From contig JAJEKV010000096.1 in NCBI GenBank assembly GCA_021234155.1, positions 3,041,678 through 3,105,677 of the forward strand: a stretch of DNA of 64,000 nt, written 5' to 3'. Position 1 is the first letter of the stretch. Each line of letters opens with the position of its first letter. The notes under the pieces are model-generated. The model was not told the origin of the DNA. It did no database searches and was given only the letters and a program-made list of their open reading frames with translations. Below are positions 22,366-33,689 of the stretch, one piece after another. This DNA comes from Isoetes taiwanensis (taxonomy: Eukaryota > Streptophyta > Lycopodiopsida > Isoetales > Isoetaceae). The position numbers were made by a program, and so were the translations under genes.

Positions 22366-23515
22366 GTGGCACAGGATGACTGTGAGCATTACGGCGTGGA
22401 GGATGATCTCCTTCTTTCTCAGAAAGATGCCCTTTATCGGCTAAAACCGTCCTTCTTGAGCAATGTCTGCTTCATAAAAGGGGATACAGATCATGACCTT
22501 CTCCGGTTCTTAAAAGCTCGAGCATTTGATGTCGCAAAGGCGAAGGCTATGTACGAGGCAATGCTTGAATGGAGGAAGGAAATTGGGGCTGATACGATTA
22601 AAGAGGTATTTTTCTACATGCTATTCTTCTGGATATCAATGATATTTGTGTTCTTTTGCTGTGTTTGTTTCTTTACGATCTGCCGAATCAGTTCTTGCAT
22701 GGCCTTTTATAACTCTGTTTTTGCGAATATAGACCTTCAAGTTTCCGGAGCAGCAACTAGTGAAGGAAATATACCCACATTTTCATCACAAAACGGATAA
22801 GCAGGGGCGCCCTATATACATTGAAAGACTAGGAATGCTTAATGTGGATGATCTGCTGAAGATCACAACTATGGAGCGGATGCTTATGTATCATATCAAA
22901 GAATGGGAGGTACTGATCGAATGGAAATTTCCTGCCTGTTCTAAGAAAGCTGGAAGACCTATTCTTCAATCCCTTGCAATTTTAGACCTCAAAGGAGTGG
23001 TAAGTATTGCAGAGCATACTTGCATAAGCTATTTAAAATGCATTTCGTTTAGTTTACGCATGACAGGGAAGCATGTTGAGCTGTGTTTTGTCTATATTGA
23101 AGGATTCATAATTTTTATTGCGTTTGTGCAGACAATGAAACACATGAGCAAGTCAGTGCGGAATTTCATTCAGACAATCCCTAGGGTAGATCAGGATTAC
23201 TACCCAGAATATTTGGGGAAAAATGATAATGGTTAATGCACCTATGGCATTCAAAGCGATGTGGGCTGCTATAAAACCATTCCTGGACAAAAGGACTCAG
23301 AAAAAATCGAGGTCCATGGCCATAACTTTGTGCCAAAGCTTCTGGAACTGGGTAGACAAAGAGAATCTACCTGAATTTCTAGGGGATCATGCCACTGCCC
23401 AGAAGGGTGTGAAAGTTCTGATGCAGGTCCTTGGAATGAATCAGGTACATACCAGAATTTGAGGATTCTGTTTAGTCTGCAACTAAAGGACCTGTCTACT
23501 AACTGCCATCCTTGA
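22366..23515 (+). CDS. SEC14-like (CRAL-TRIO) lipid-transfer protein gene, partial
   Basis: The product would be a cytosolic phosphatidylinositol/phosphatidylcholine transfer protein of the Sec14 family acting in membrane traffic. Exon A (to 22605) holds the CRAL-TRIO N-terminal part HDLLRFLKARAFDVAKAK with MLEWRKEIGADTIKE. A 127-bp intron (22606-22732) has GT..AG ends. Exon B (22733-22999) encodes FKFPEQQLVKEIYPHF, KQGRPIYIERLG and ILDLKGV. A second intron (23000-23131) starts GTAAGT and ends TTTGTGCAG. Exon C encodes MSKSVRNFIQ, DQDYYPEYLGK, IMVNAPMAFKAMWAAIKPFLD and GSCHCPEGCESSDAGPWNE, the end of the lipid-binding domain. Exon C needs four single-base frame changes (near 23220, 23305, 23350 and 23385), and each lies in a homopolymer run. 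The 5' exon is missing or unplaced. It may be a real gene with sequence errors or a recent pseudogene. Confidence 0.85.
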
Positions 23516-26500
23516 AGCACACACTTCAAAAAAAAAAAAAAAAAAGAAAAGGGAAAGATTTTGGGGCTGACAAACAGAAGTTTGCCCCATCAGAAGCAAT
23601 CAGTCAATGAATCAACTTTTTGTACTACTGCAATGAAAAAAGTTACAGAAGAGGAAAAAATTGGCATGTTGTTGCTTGATCTTTGGTAATGTGATGTAAA
23701 ACTGATTTTAGAGGAAAGTTTTAAGAAGTTTGAGGAAGCAGACATTCTGGCCTCACCATGTCTGGCATGCATATCTTTACGGTTGCAACAAACAAAGCAG
23801 CTGTAGATTTGTCTGTCTGTTTTGCTGGTAAATCTATTTTTCTCATCATTCTCGAGCCCTTGGGCTTGTAAAAGGCACTGGACCGTACTTTTTTTCACAG
23901 GATTTGAAGAACTGAATTACCATTTTTAAGGATTTTGTCCCAAAAAGGGCAGATTTTACAGATTTTAATAGCATTGATGAAGTGCAGGAATGTTTAGCTT
24001 TCTTTGGTCTATTTTACAGTGGTCAAAAAGTGAAAAAGCAAATCCAAGGCCGTCTTGGTGCCTGTGCAGCGTTGCATTAAATTTGTAGTGTGTTATTCTT
24101 GAGTGGAAAGAATCAGTAAATATACTTCATTACCTCTCTTGAAACGCTTGAGTTTAGGAGCAGTTACTTATTCTTTTTAGCATGCCAACCTTTCCCTGAG
24201 TCCCTGACTCTTTGCATGCTTCACTGGTTTGGTAATCACTCTGTTTTGGGTCTTTATCATGTCATTTTGTGCTCCATATGCCAAAGTGAAAAGGAACATT
24301 TATTAAAATTTTGTCAATTTCTTATCGACATTTTCTTGCGATGCGCTAGCTCAACCAGAAAATTAGAGTGATGGAAAATTCGAGTGATGTGCTAGCTCAA
24401 CTAGAAAATTATAATTTAGTTGGATAACAAGGTTTGAGAATTGGTGGTCAGGCATCGAAAAACTAGGACTTTTAGTCTCCTAAATTTTCGGTCACAATCC
24501 TTATTTTCTGGTTTGAATTTTTATTTGCCGGCAAACAAATTGTGGGGTTTCCTTCAAAATCCGGCAAATAATCTTGAGTTTATATTTAAAATCCGGTGGA
24601 GCATGGTACTTTACAGTGCAAATTATCCGTTAGAGCCATCGGGGATTTCGCTTTGTTGGTCGTAGCGCATATTCCGATGTATGTAAGGCCTATGGGCAGT
24701 TTCCCTTTCTAGTAGGGTTGTATGTAAGGCCTATGGGCAGTTTCAATTTTAAGAATTATCACTAGTAGGAAATATAAGTTTATTTATCTATCATAATACA
24801 TGTCATTTGCTAAATTTTTGTCGCAAGTTTTGTGAGTTTAAAGTAGTATGGTATGTGGTGTAGATTGTTTGTAAACTTTCTCGAATATCACTTCACAAAG
24901 TAAAGAAACAAAGTTCTTCTCAAATTTTAGGTTGCCCCTAGGGGGCAAACCCTCGCTAAATGGGGTTTTGCATATTCTAAGTATATGCTGGAACATGCCT
25001 AAAATATGTTGAAAACCGCTCCCAAACTTGTCGTTGCTCAGAATCGGGGTCGCCGCTGTTGGTTGCGTCGCTATGCAACCGGCTAACCGACTGAAATCTA
25101 CAATCTGTTTACCAACCCAAAAATTAATCCTATAATCGACAATAAAACATCTTACACTAAAGAGAGCTTAGCCGAAAATACGGCACGGGCCACTAATACA
25201 AAGCCACTAATATCGCGGACTTTTCGACATTTATGACGCCGACTGAAATGCAGAGGTTAGACCTGCAAAAAGATTGAATCGCCAATACGAAAATCAAATC
25301 AAGAACTTACAGATTATAACTAGAAAGGGAGAGAAGGCACTTACTCTTACACCAACTATTCAGTTTGCAAGCCTTAGACAACAGAATTAAGATTTGATCC
25401 AGCAGCACTGCCAGAGAGGCCGGAACAGAGGCAGGACGGGCTGGTTTTGCTAACAATCTTCAGAAGGGTATTTATCAGAGTTGTCAAGGTAGCCAATACA
25501 TGGAGCCAAATCTTAGTGCAAGTGGTGCAATCTTCCACCCAAATAGAATGGGCAACTAAGAGGAAAAATGATGCGCCATAGCCATAACCTCGAGCCATAG
25601 CTCGCTTCTTCAGACTTGAATTTTGCCGCTTATATATTATTTACAAAAACTATTTGCCACCTCATTACCTTACTTTCAAAGACTCGCCCCCCATCAACCA
25701 AATATTCCAAACAAGCCTTTTAAGCCACAAGTCTCTTAAACCAAATGCCCTTCATTACCAAATGTTTCAAACGAAGTCTTAAGATCAACCTTCTACCTAA
25801 ATCAAATCAAAGATTATCATGATCTCAACACTGTGGTTGCCCTTAAGGCCAAATTTGTCTAAGCATAATTTAGAAGGTCTAATAATAGACTTGCAAGATT
25901 AGTTATGTTGCTAATGTTTTCTAGACATGAATGTTTTTTATAGAAATCTAGGCGAATCATGGCCAATATTATTTTCCCAAGATTTAAGTCTTTATTTTCC
26001 AAGTGCAAATTTCCGTGGTGAAATTTTATTCACCTAAGATCCATATTTAATCAAGGACACAAACACATTATAACTATAGTTGCATGATGCAATACCACAA
26101 CTTAGCCTTTGCAAATGAGAACATAGCTTATCCTTGTAGATAAAACAAATCTATTGAAAGATAAGACATAATAGAAGCACAATATCCTTAGAAGTATTTG
26201 AAAATGCGCAATAGCTACAAAAATAACTCTTAAAATTATCATATGTACCGGATGGATATGGAGAATAGATATGAAGAAAGCCTAGAATATTAGGGATTCC
26301 TTAAGAAATCTTCGAGGAGGAGGGTAGACGATAAGGCTAATCCATAGTTATGACGCTTTTAAAGGATGTGGGCTAATTTTCAAGTGGAGGAGATTTGTTT
26401 GTAGAAAAAATTGGCTAATTTTATTTTTTCATCTATAACGGCCCTATTAAAACCATAGCATCAAAAATTTCGATACCCTTAAAAATAGCCTTTTGACGAA

Positions 26501-27540
26501 CTTTCGCCCTTATGGGCTACCCTCGCTTCAACACCGGGCGGTTTTGGGTCTCAAGGGGTAAGAAAAAAATGCCAAGTCAAGATTTTATTATTTTCTCTAA
26601 AGTTCGCTATTATGAGGTTATAATGGTAACTTTTGCAATAATGAGAAGATCATGGGGTAAATGTTGGGCTTAATTTAACTTTATTACACTCTAGGTAAAT
26701 AATTTTAACTTTTTTGATGTGTAATCTCATTCGCCCCTTTTTTATTATGGATAAAATGAATACCCAAAAAGTCATTAATGCCGCTGATCGCTAAATCATG
26801 CGGAAGGTCCGTAAATTACGAGGGTGAAAGGAAACAAAATGGTAACGGAAAACATTGAGAAAAAAACTTGATCAATTTCTTCGACATCCGACGCTTTTAA
26901 GGTGCCCGAGATGAAGCGCCTAATTTCTCCCTCCATCTCCTAAACGCCGCCCGATCTATTGGCGCGCGAAAAGCACGATTTCGCTAATTAGAGAAATTTG
27001 GTTTTCAATCGACAACGGTATAGGTCGCAGCACCCTCCCCGAAAGGGAAAATTTGTTATTGTCAAGCAAATTGCAATGGCAACAACACATGTTTGGCTCA
27101 CTATTTTTTATCCGCTGAAAAAGCAATCGTATGGGCATGCCTTCATTGGTTGGAACATAAACCTAGAATGCATAGTGTCACCAAGTGTTCTCGAAATCGC
27201 CATGGCAATGTTTTTGACCGTAGGCAAGGCGCGGGTGCTGAGTGCAAGCTTTATGGGAGCTGTTTAACGTCATTCCCAGAGATTACTAAACATGTCGAGA
27301 AGATCGCGATGGCGATCTTTCCGACAAGTTCAGTAATACTATTCGGATAATAATACACAACTTTCGGATAATAATACACAAGTTCAGTAATTCTAATCGG
27401 TAAAAAAAAGTAACAAAATATACACAAGTTCAATAACAGCACAAACTTTTATAATATTTCAAAGTGATTACATGAGCTTTCACATCCAATAAAGCCAGAT
27501 TACATCACTAAGTCCGTTCTATTGAGTCTCTTTCACAGAA
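23516..27540. other. No gene recognised; minor direct repeats
   Basis: AT-rich intergenic sequence, with an A-run at 23528-23545. A ~55-bp imperfect tandem around GTGATGTGCTAGCTCAAC lies at 24340-24412. A 24-bp direct repeat around TATGTAAGGCCTATGGGCAG lies near 24678 and 24720. Short repeats of CGGATAATAATACACAA lie at 27344-27381. No RNA gene is seen. Confidence 0.5.
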
Positions 27541-27570
27541 TCTGGAGTAATGCCAAGTTCCTTGGCCATT

Positions 27571-28801
27571 CTATCTGCATGCTCCTTTCCTAATGCAAGG
27601 GTCTGTGAGAGATTCATTTCGGAATATCCTGTAATTGAAGCGATCTCTATGTTCATTGCATTGGCGATATCCTCGCGACACGCTCGAAAGAATCGCGGTA
27701 TCCATCAATTCCTCCCCCAGATCACTAGAGAATCCGTGACGCGTCGGTAATTTCTTCGCTTGCTTCCTTTCGACCGAGAGCGGCTTCACCGACGCACTAA
27801 CGTATGCAAACTGGGTAGATTGTTTGTTGAGCATACCAGCTATTAATGGCAATGCACTTTCAAATTTCTGGTTCAGTAACTCGAGATTTTCGAATATATG
27901 ATCAAGTGCAGCCGAGTCCTTTTCCGTCTTCTCTAGCAAAGCCCGAGTTTCCTGTAGCCTCTATTCAAAGCCTTTCTGATCTAACCGATCCGGACCATTT
28001 TTTACTCGACGGTCTCCCGAAGTTATTTTGAGGTCCGCACGCCTCGCACCGCTAGGGGATTTCTTTAGGATTTCTTCTTCTTCTTCACACTTAGGCCTTG
28101 CCATTTTCTCTAATGTCTCGAAGAAGGATCTCAAAAACCTGCACACCTTGTCGTCATACTCTAAGGAAACGCTACGTTTCCCTTGCATCAGAGCCACTCT
28201 AGAAGCTGTCCCCGCGGAGAAGAAGTCAAGAACATCACCGTCTTTGGGAACCAACTCCTTGACCATGGCGCGTAAATATATGACGTTTAGCCGCCTTTAA
28301 GAACGGTCCCCTTCCATAGCGCCCATGAGAACTTGGGCTTACCTGTGAAGTATTCCTGATACTTTTTCTTGGTTTTCGCGTCCATCTCCTCATTACCTAT
28401 AATTGGATATTTTGGAAGAGGTGTGCATTGGTCCCCTGAGTTAGATGCAGCTCCAACCTGGGCTGCACAGGCAAGATACGCGCCTCACTTCTATTGATTG
28501 CTACATGGGTGACGTAATACTGAAATTCCTTAACCATTTTCTTGCTAACCCAAAATTTGTTCTTCATAAGCACCGGTGGAGACATGTGAACTCCCCGATC
28601 CACTTTTCGCATAAGCAGCTTTGGCAAGTGGACAGATCTCAAGAACATGACGATGTGATACATCTTTGTAGTTGTCATGCTTGCAATTCTCAATAGATCC
28701 GTGGTACTTTTTAACTTCCCGCATAAAGGTTGAAATTCATGCATGTCAATAAAAACCATTGTAGCATTTTCTATTACTTGCCCCCAAAACAAGAAAACCA
28801 A
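27571..28801 (-). pseudogene. Decayed protein with DNA-methyltransferase-like SAM motif
   Basis: The minus-strand frame from 28266 begins MVKELVPKDGDVLDFFSAGT and continues ASRVALMQGKRSVSLEYDD. The pattern GDVLDxFSxGT, followed ~15 residues later by an acidic ExD segment, matches motif I and the next strand of N4/N6 DNA methyltransferases of the type with the SAM motif near the C-terminus. A one-base shift near 28305 joins it to an upstream KKYQEYFTGKPKFSWALWKG segment. A further 134-aa frame lies at 28801-28397. Downstream (27939-27571) is a Glu/Leu-rich frame, ENLELLNQKFESALPLIAG. I see no catalytic [DNS]PP[YFW] motif, so enzyme activity is doubtful. It may be part of an unclassified decayed transposon. 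Confidence 0.35.
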
Positions 28802-29775
28802 ATTTTGTTAATGCTGTAATAATGTTTTTTCTTTCAGTTTCCTTTGTTTCATCCGGGTTTGAGTATACCTAGAATAGCTTCTAAGAAAACAAATTTTAAG
28901 ATTTTCCTAGACGGATCCTTGTTATAGTTGGCCTTGATATAATCAAAATCCATACCGCTATATCAAGTAGCCTCTGCTCATTGAGCTCGTGAAAGAGTGC
29001 CACAAGCTCCTCCATGCCGTCGTATTGTTTATCTAACAAGCAATTGACATGTGATAGCACCTCACTCACGGCATCAAGATCGTAGTTCGATGTCTAAGGC
29101 CCTTTGCTTGCAAATATGCCTCACGCAGATATCCAAAGTTGCACCTTCAAAAATATCTTTCCCACCGTAATCTCGCCCATAAGTTGGGCTACCTCCACAT
29201 TATTCATGCCACGAAGGTACCCGAAAAATGTTTTATTGAAAAATCTTTTGTTGTCCGCGCTCCCCATGATCATCCGATAGCTTCCGGCCCCGCCTCCACT
29301 TATTTACAACCTTCATGAACTTTGCCCATGGTTCGTCAGGTGCATAAAAGTAAACCGCTGCCTTGTTGATCAAAAAGTAGATCTAGAAGGCTTAGATTAG
29401 TTGATCAGATGACAAAGCATCCGCTTTGTTAAAGAACATGGAAAATCAGCTTGCTAAATTTACGTATCATAACTTTACCGCATTATTGGCGAGAGCAAAC
29501 AATTTAAAAGATGTGTTGAGAAACTTCCGTGATAATAGTTGACTTTGCAAAGAACTACATATTGAAGCCAAGGCCGAAGTGCAATCGAAAGCAATCGAAT
29601 CCTAATCGATTATAATTTTGGTCCATCTTTCAATGATGAAAAAGACGGCAAGCTAAAAAAAACAGTGTATATCTTTGTTTTTTAGATGACAGAAGCATGA
29701 TAATCATTTTGTGCAAAAGATGCTTTTAAATTACATTTGGAGTGGCTTAAGAATAATGGAGGTAGTGACATAAAC
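28802..29775. other. No gene recognised
   Basis: Only short interrupted frames. The composition resembles the flanking decayed protein remnants. Confidence 0.4.
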
Positions 29776-30010
29776 CTTCATTATATGTGGTCGGATGGTT
29801 GTGCATCTCAATTCAAATCTTCACCGCATGGTGTGGAATCAAGCAGATACCATGTTGTATGGAATTTCTTTGATCCCACCATGGAAAGGCACACATGATG
29901 GAGAGGTTGGTATAGCAAAGTTGTGGCTTGAGAGCGAGCAATGAAAAAAAAATGGCATGCCGGGATAAAAAGCAAGAACAACTTGTGCGCTTTTAAGGAC
30001 CAAGGAGTGT
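29776..30010 (+). pseudogene. Remnant of SDGCASQFK-type transposon protein
   Basis: The plus strand encodes HYMWSDGCASQFKSS. After about 15 residues VVWNFFDPT follows, then, in a shifted frame, HDGEVGIAKLWL. This order (SDG-C-A-[SG]-Q-F-K, a WNFF/WHFF block, then DG.GG.K) recurs in poorly classified repetitive proteins of plants and animals that I associate with DDE-type elements from memory. Stops and frameshifts make it non-functional. Confidence 0.4.
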
Positions 30011-30299
30011 GAAAGGATATTTTGGGTTGGAAAAAGTGATGTCAACAAAGCGCAAGCATTCCATTGCAGGACCTTTATCCGGCACTCAACAGATATATTC
30101 CGCCTCAACTATAAACCCAAATGACTCAACGGTTACTTTTGCGCACTATGACAAATTGCACGAAATTGAAATGGATTGTTTCTCCAGCTTGCTTATGAGC
30201 ATCCGATTTTACATATCTATGCCACCATGCAATAATATCACAGAACATTTTTCTTTGTCTCAGAACCTGACAAAGAAAGTATGGTGAGAACATGATTGA

Positions 30300-31480
30300 A
30301 ATCTCAAATTCAAGCAAAAAAAAATGCCACATGTACCTTTGATGTTTTCTCAGTCGCTTTAGCTCCTAATATAGAAGCATCATTTTTAGCTTTTTGCCCA
30401 TCCATTTCTTCGGCCGAGACGATTGAAAAGCAAAGGGCTAGTTCTCATGAACAAAGTTAACAGAAAGTAAGGAAACATAGAGCACGTAAGAATGGAAAAA
30501 TGCAAATGGAAACCCTAGCAAGATTATTTGCCTTCACTTCCATCATCTAAAATTGCCGGACTTAGCTTGGTCGGAAAAGATCAACACATTAGTAGTAGCT
30601 CAAACAAATCTACATAACCAAATAGAGCAATCTACTTCTCCTAGCATTATAGTTTACCGTGATTTGTCTTGTCAAACCATTCAAAGAGGAAACAAACTCA
30701 AGCACAAAGAATATTTTGATTGCTGGACAGACCCGAGTTGAGTAATTCTGTCCTGTCTATATAGATCGGTCTATAACAGCCATTTAAACATTTCCTACAG
30801 GCCCGAAGTGTGTAACTCAGCTCTATCTATATAGATCGGCCTATGACAGGCGGGTGAACTAGAATCCAATACCAGGATAGATGCACCTGGGAAAGCACTA
30901 CACAGTGTTCCAATCTGCCAAGCACGTCCCGCTTAGCCAGACTTGCGCTCAAGCATGCACCCATCACCAAGAAATCATCAGAGCCCAATCGAAGAGGGAG
31001 GGAAATAACGGCAATGCCGTGCAACAAAGCTGCCAGTAGATTGACAAATTTTAACAGTAAAAAAAGAAAGAGGGAAGAGCTTGGGGTTGGGGAACCAAAG
31101 GGACATTGCCGGATTTGCATGCGCTTTGCCTTCGCCATAGTTGGAGGAGCAAGATGAAGCGGTCATCGCCATAACTGGGCACAAGGCAACACGGGAAACA
31201 AAGAAATAGATAGGCCCAAACTGTACCCTATGCTAAATCTTGGGCGTGTTTGTCTCCATCTCACCACAAAAAGCATAGTGCTACCACAAATTGCTAGCAT
31301 TTGGCAGGGCATGCCGTTACCCGTGTGGCACCACCAAATAGCATGGAAAAGATGATGTGGCCTAAGTGGTGACGTGGCATGCCAAGTAAGCATGGTCAAG
31401 CTTTGACTAGGCCAAAAATGAAATCTTTGATTTTTCGTGGAGTGATGTTGGCAAATTTTGAGTGACATGGCAAGATATAG
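30300..31480. other. No gene recognised; 69-bp spaced duplication
   Basis: A ~40-bp motif around CTATATAGATCGG(T/C)CTA occurs near 30749 and 30818, with similar flanks CCCGA and GAGTAA/GTAACT. The minus-strand 103-aa frame at 31138-30827 has a hydrophobic middle (SLFLFLLLKFVNLLAALLHG) but no recognised domain and no codon support. Confidence 0.4.
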
Positions 31481-32053
31481 GGTTTACGTTATGGAGGTCG
31501 AGTTTTGGTCGTTTTCACTTGGGACATGGTCGAGAAGTTGCAGTTGAAGATGCAAAGCAAAAAGAACTGACAAAATGAGGTTTGAATCTATTCTCCTCCT
31601 GAAGTGACAATTAAAATTCAAGACCCGCTTTTGCATTAGCAAGACATTGTTTGGGATATAGATCTGAACCCCATTTTTTCAGTTGTCATAGCTCTGCATG
31701 CATGTTTAGAGATGATGCTCCGAGTTAACCATGAAAGCGACTACGTTTTGGCCTCTGAAACGTGAACCCTGCATGTTGCTAGGTTATTGAAGGGTTTATG
31801 TTATGGAGGTCAAGTTTTGGTCCTTTGCACTTGGGATGAGAAGTTGTAGCTGAAAACGAGAAGTAACAGGAATTGAGGGAATGGGGTTTGGATCTATCCT
31901 CCTCCCAATGTGACAATCATAAATCAAGAGCTAACTGTATATAGATTATCTTTATTAGAAGTGGCTAAAAGAGTCGGAATTATTGAGCTTGTCATAAATT
32001 CTAATGCATTCTGTAAAATCTGATCATATGGCTTGTCCTCCTCTCCCATGCTC
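31481..32053. other. Left flank with two ~312-bp tandem units (copy 2)
   Basis: GGTTTACGTTATGGAGGTC at 31481 and GGTTTATGTTATGGAGGTC at 31793 mark two degenerate tandem units. From 31591 on the sequence equals window position 1 onward, almost base for base. Confidence 0.7.
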
Positions 32054-32945
32054 GCTCTAACATGCCAAGGTGGCTCAAAAATGCCACGTGGGCTCTAACA
32101 TGCCACCTAGGCTCCAACATGCCATCTAGAGGCTCTAACATGCCAAGGTGGTTCAAGCATGCCACGTGAGCTCCAAGGAGCCACATAGCCTCCAACATGC
32201 CAAGGTGGCTCCAATATGCCACCTCGGCTGTAACATGCCAAGGTGGCTCAAACATGCCACGTGGTCTACAACATGCCACCTAGGCTCTAAAATGCCAAGG
32301 TGGCTTCAACATGCCATCTAGGCTCTAACCTGCCAAGGTGGCTCAAGCATGCCACCTAGGCTCTAACATGCCATGGTGCTCCAACATGCCACCTAGGCAC
32401 CAACATGCCAAGGTGTCTCAAACATGCCATGTAGGCTCCAACATGCCAGCTAGGCTCTAACATGCCAAGGTGGCTCAAACATGCCATGCGTGCTCCAACA
32501 TGCCACCTAGTCGCCAACACGCCAAGGTGGCTCAAACATGCAAAGGTGGCTCAAGCATGCCACCTAGGCTCCAACATGCCAAGGTGGCTCCAATATGCCA
32601 CCTAGGCTCTAACATGCCAAGGTGGCTCAAACATGCCAAGGTGGGCTCAAACATGCCATGTGGGCTCAAACATGCCACCTAGGCTCGACATGCCAAGATG
32701 GCTCCAACATGCCACCTATGCTCCAACATGCCAAGGTGGTTCAAACATGCCACATGGTTCAACATGCCACCTAGGCTCTAACATGCCAAGGTGGTTCCAA
32801 CATGCCAAGGTGGCGCCACCTAGGCTCTAACATGCCAAGGTGGCTCAAACGAAGCAAAGGTGGCTCCAACATGTCACCTAGGCTCTAACATGCTAAGGTG
32901 ACTCAAACGGCCAAGGTGGTTCAAACATGCCACGGGGCTCCTATG
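32054..32945. repeat. 19-bp minisatellite, left arm, copy 2
   Basis: Same orientation as 466-1214 but ~140 bp longer, with internal rearrangement around 32440-32820. Monomer number has therefore changed since the duplication. Confidence 0.92.
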
Positions 32946-33533
32946 TGTTTGGGGTCCGGGTTCGAACTCCCGAAGACGCTCCTCCTGGAGGACCCGTGGA
33001 TCTAACAGAGAGTCCGGGGACTATGTCACGCCGGGATTTGCAAGAAGAGAACAACAAGAAGAAAAAACAGAACAAAAAGAACAATGAGAGGAAAATGATA
33101 AGCTTCCTTGATATCAATGATGAACATACATGAGCTCGCCATCGAGAGAAGACCGAAATGAGACAAGACTCAAAACTCATCTAAAAACTCATGTGCTAGC
33201 TCTACTCATATATATAGTACAATGGCCTTTGGCCCAATATAGACACTCGACCGATCTCTGCCGACTCGAAAGGAGGCCTGATTTGCAGGAATGCCGGCGT
33301 GCCTCTTGAAAAGCCCGAATCGCTACTGACGCCGACGCTGGCGTGACGGGCCAACACTTGTCCGAAAGCGGCTTCTTGGTAGCAGACCCGTGCTTTGACC
33401 GCTTTGGGTCTGCTGTTTGGTCTTTTTGGCCGGGCCTTTGACTACCGACCCCGCGGCTCGCCTGCGGGTCCTTGTTCTTGACCTGGTCCGTCAGAGTATT
33501 GAATAGTCCCCGAACCAGAGGCACAGACTAACA
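32946..33533 (-). repeat. 3' LTR of Ty3/gypsy element, copy 2
   Basis: 588 bp, TGTTTGGGG to ACTAACA. It is followed inward by CTCCCACC, which reads GGTGGGAG on the minus strand as a shortened polypurine tract. Confidence 0.92.
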
Positions 33534-33689
33534 CTCCCACCAAACGCACACTCACCAAGAAAAGGAGGAATTGCTTCGAGGGCGGGAAACCAGCAATGGA
33601 AAGTGATCTTCACGGAATAAGGTCGGGCGCCATTATGGTAATGAGCAATGAGCTCCCGGGCGGTTTGAAGAGCTTCAGGGTGTTGAGCC

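Noticed and set aside
30827-31138. 103-aa minus-strand ORF with a hydrophobic middle
   Set aside because: No recognised domain and no splice or codon evidence. Similar-size frames occur by chance in this region.
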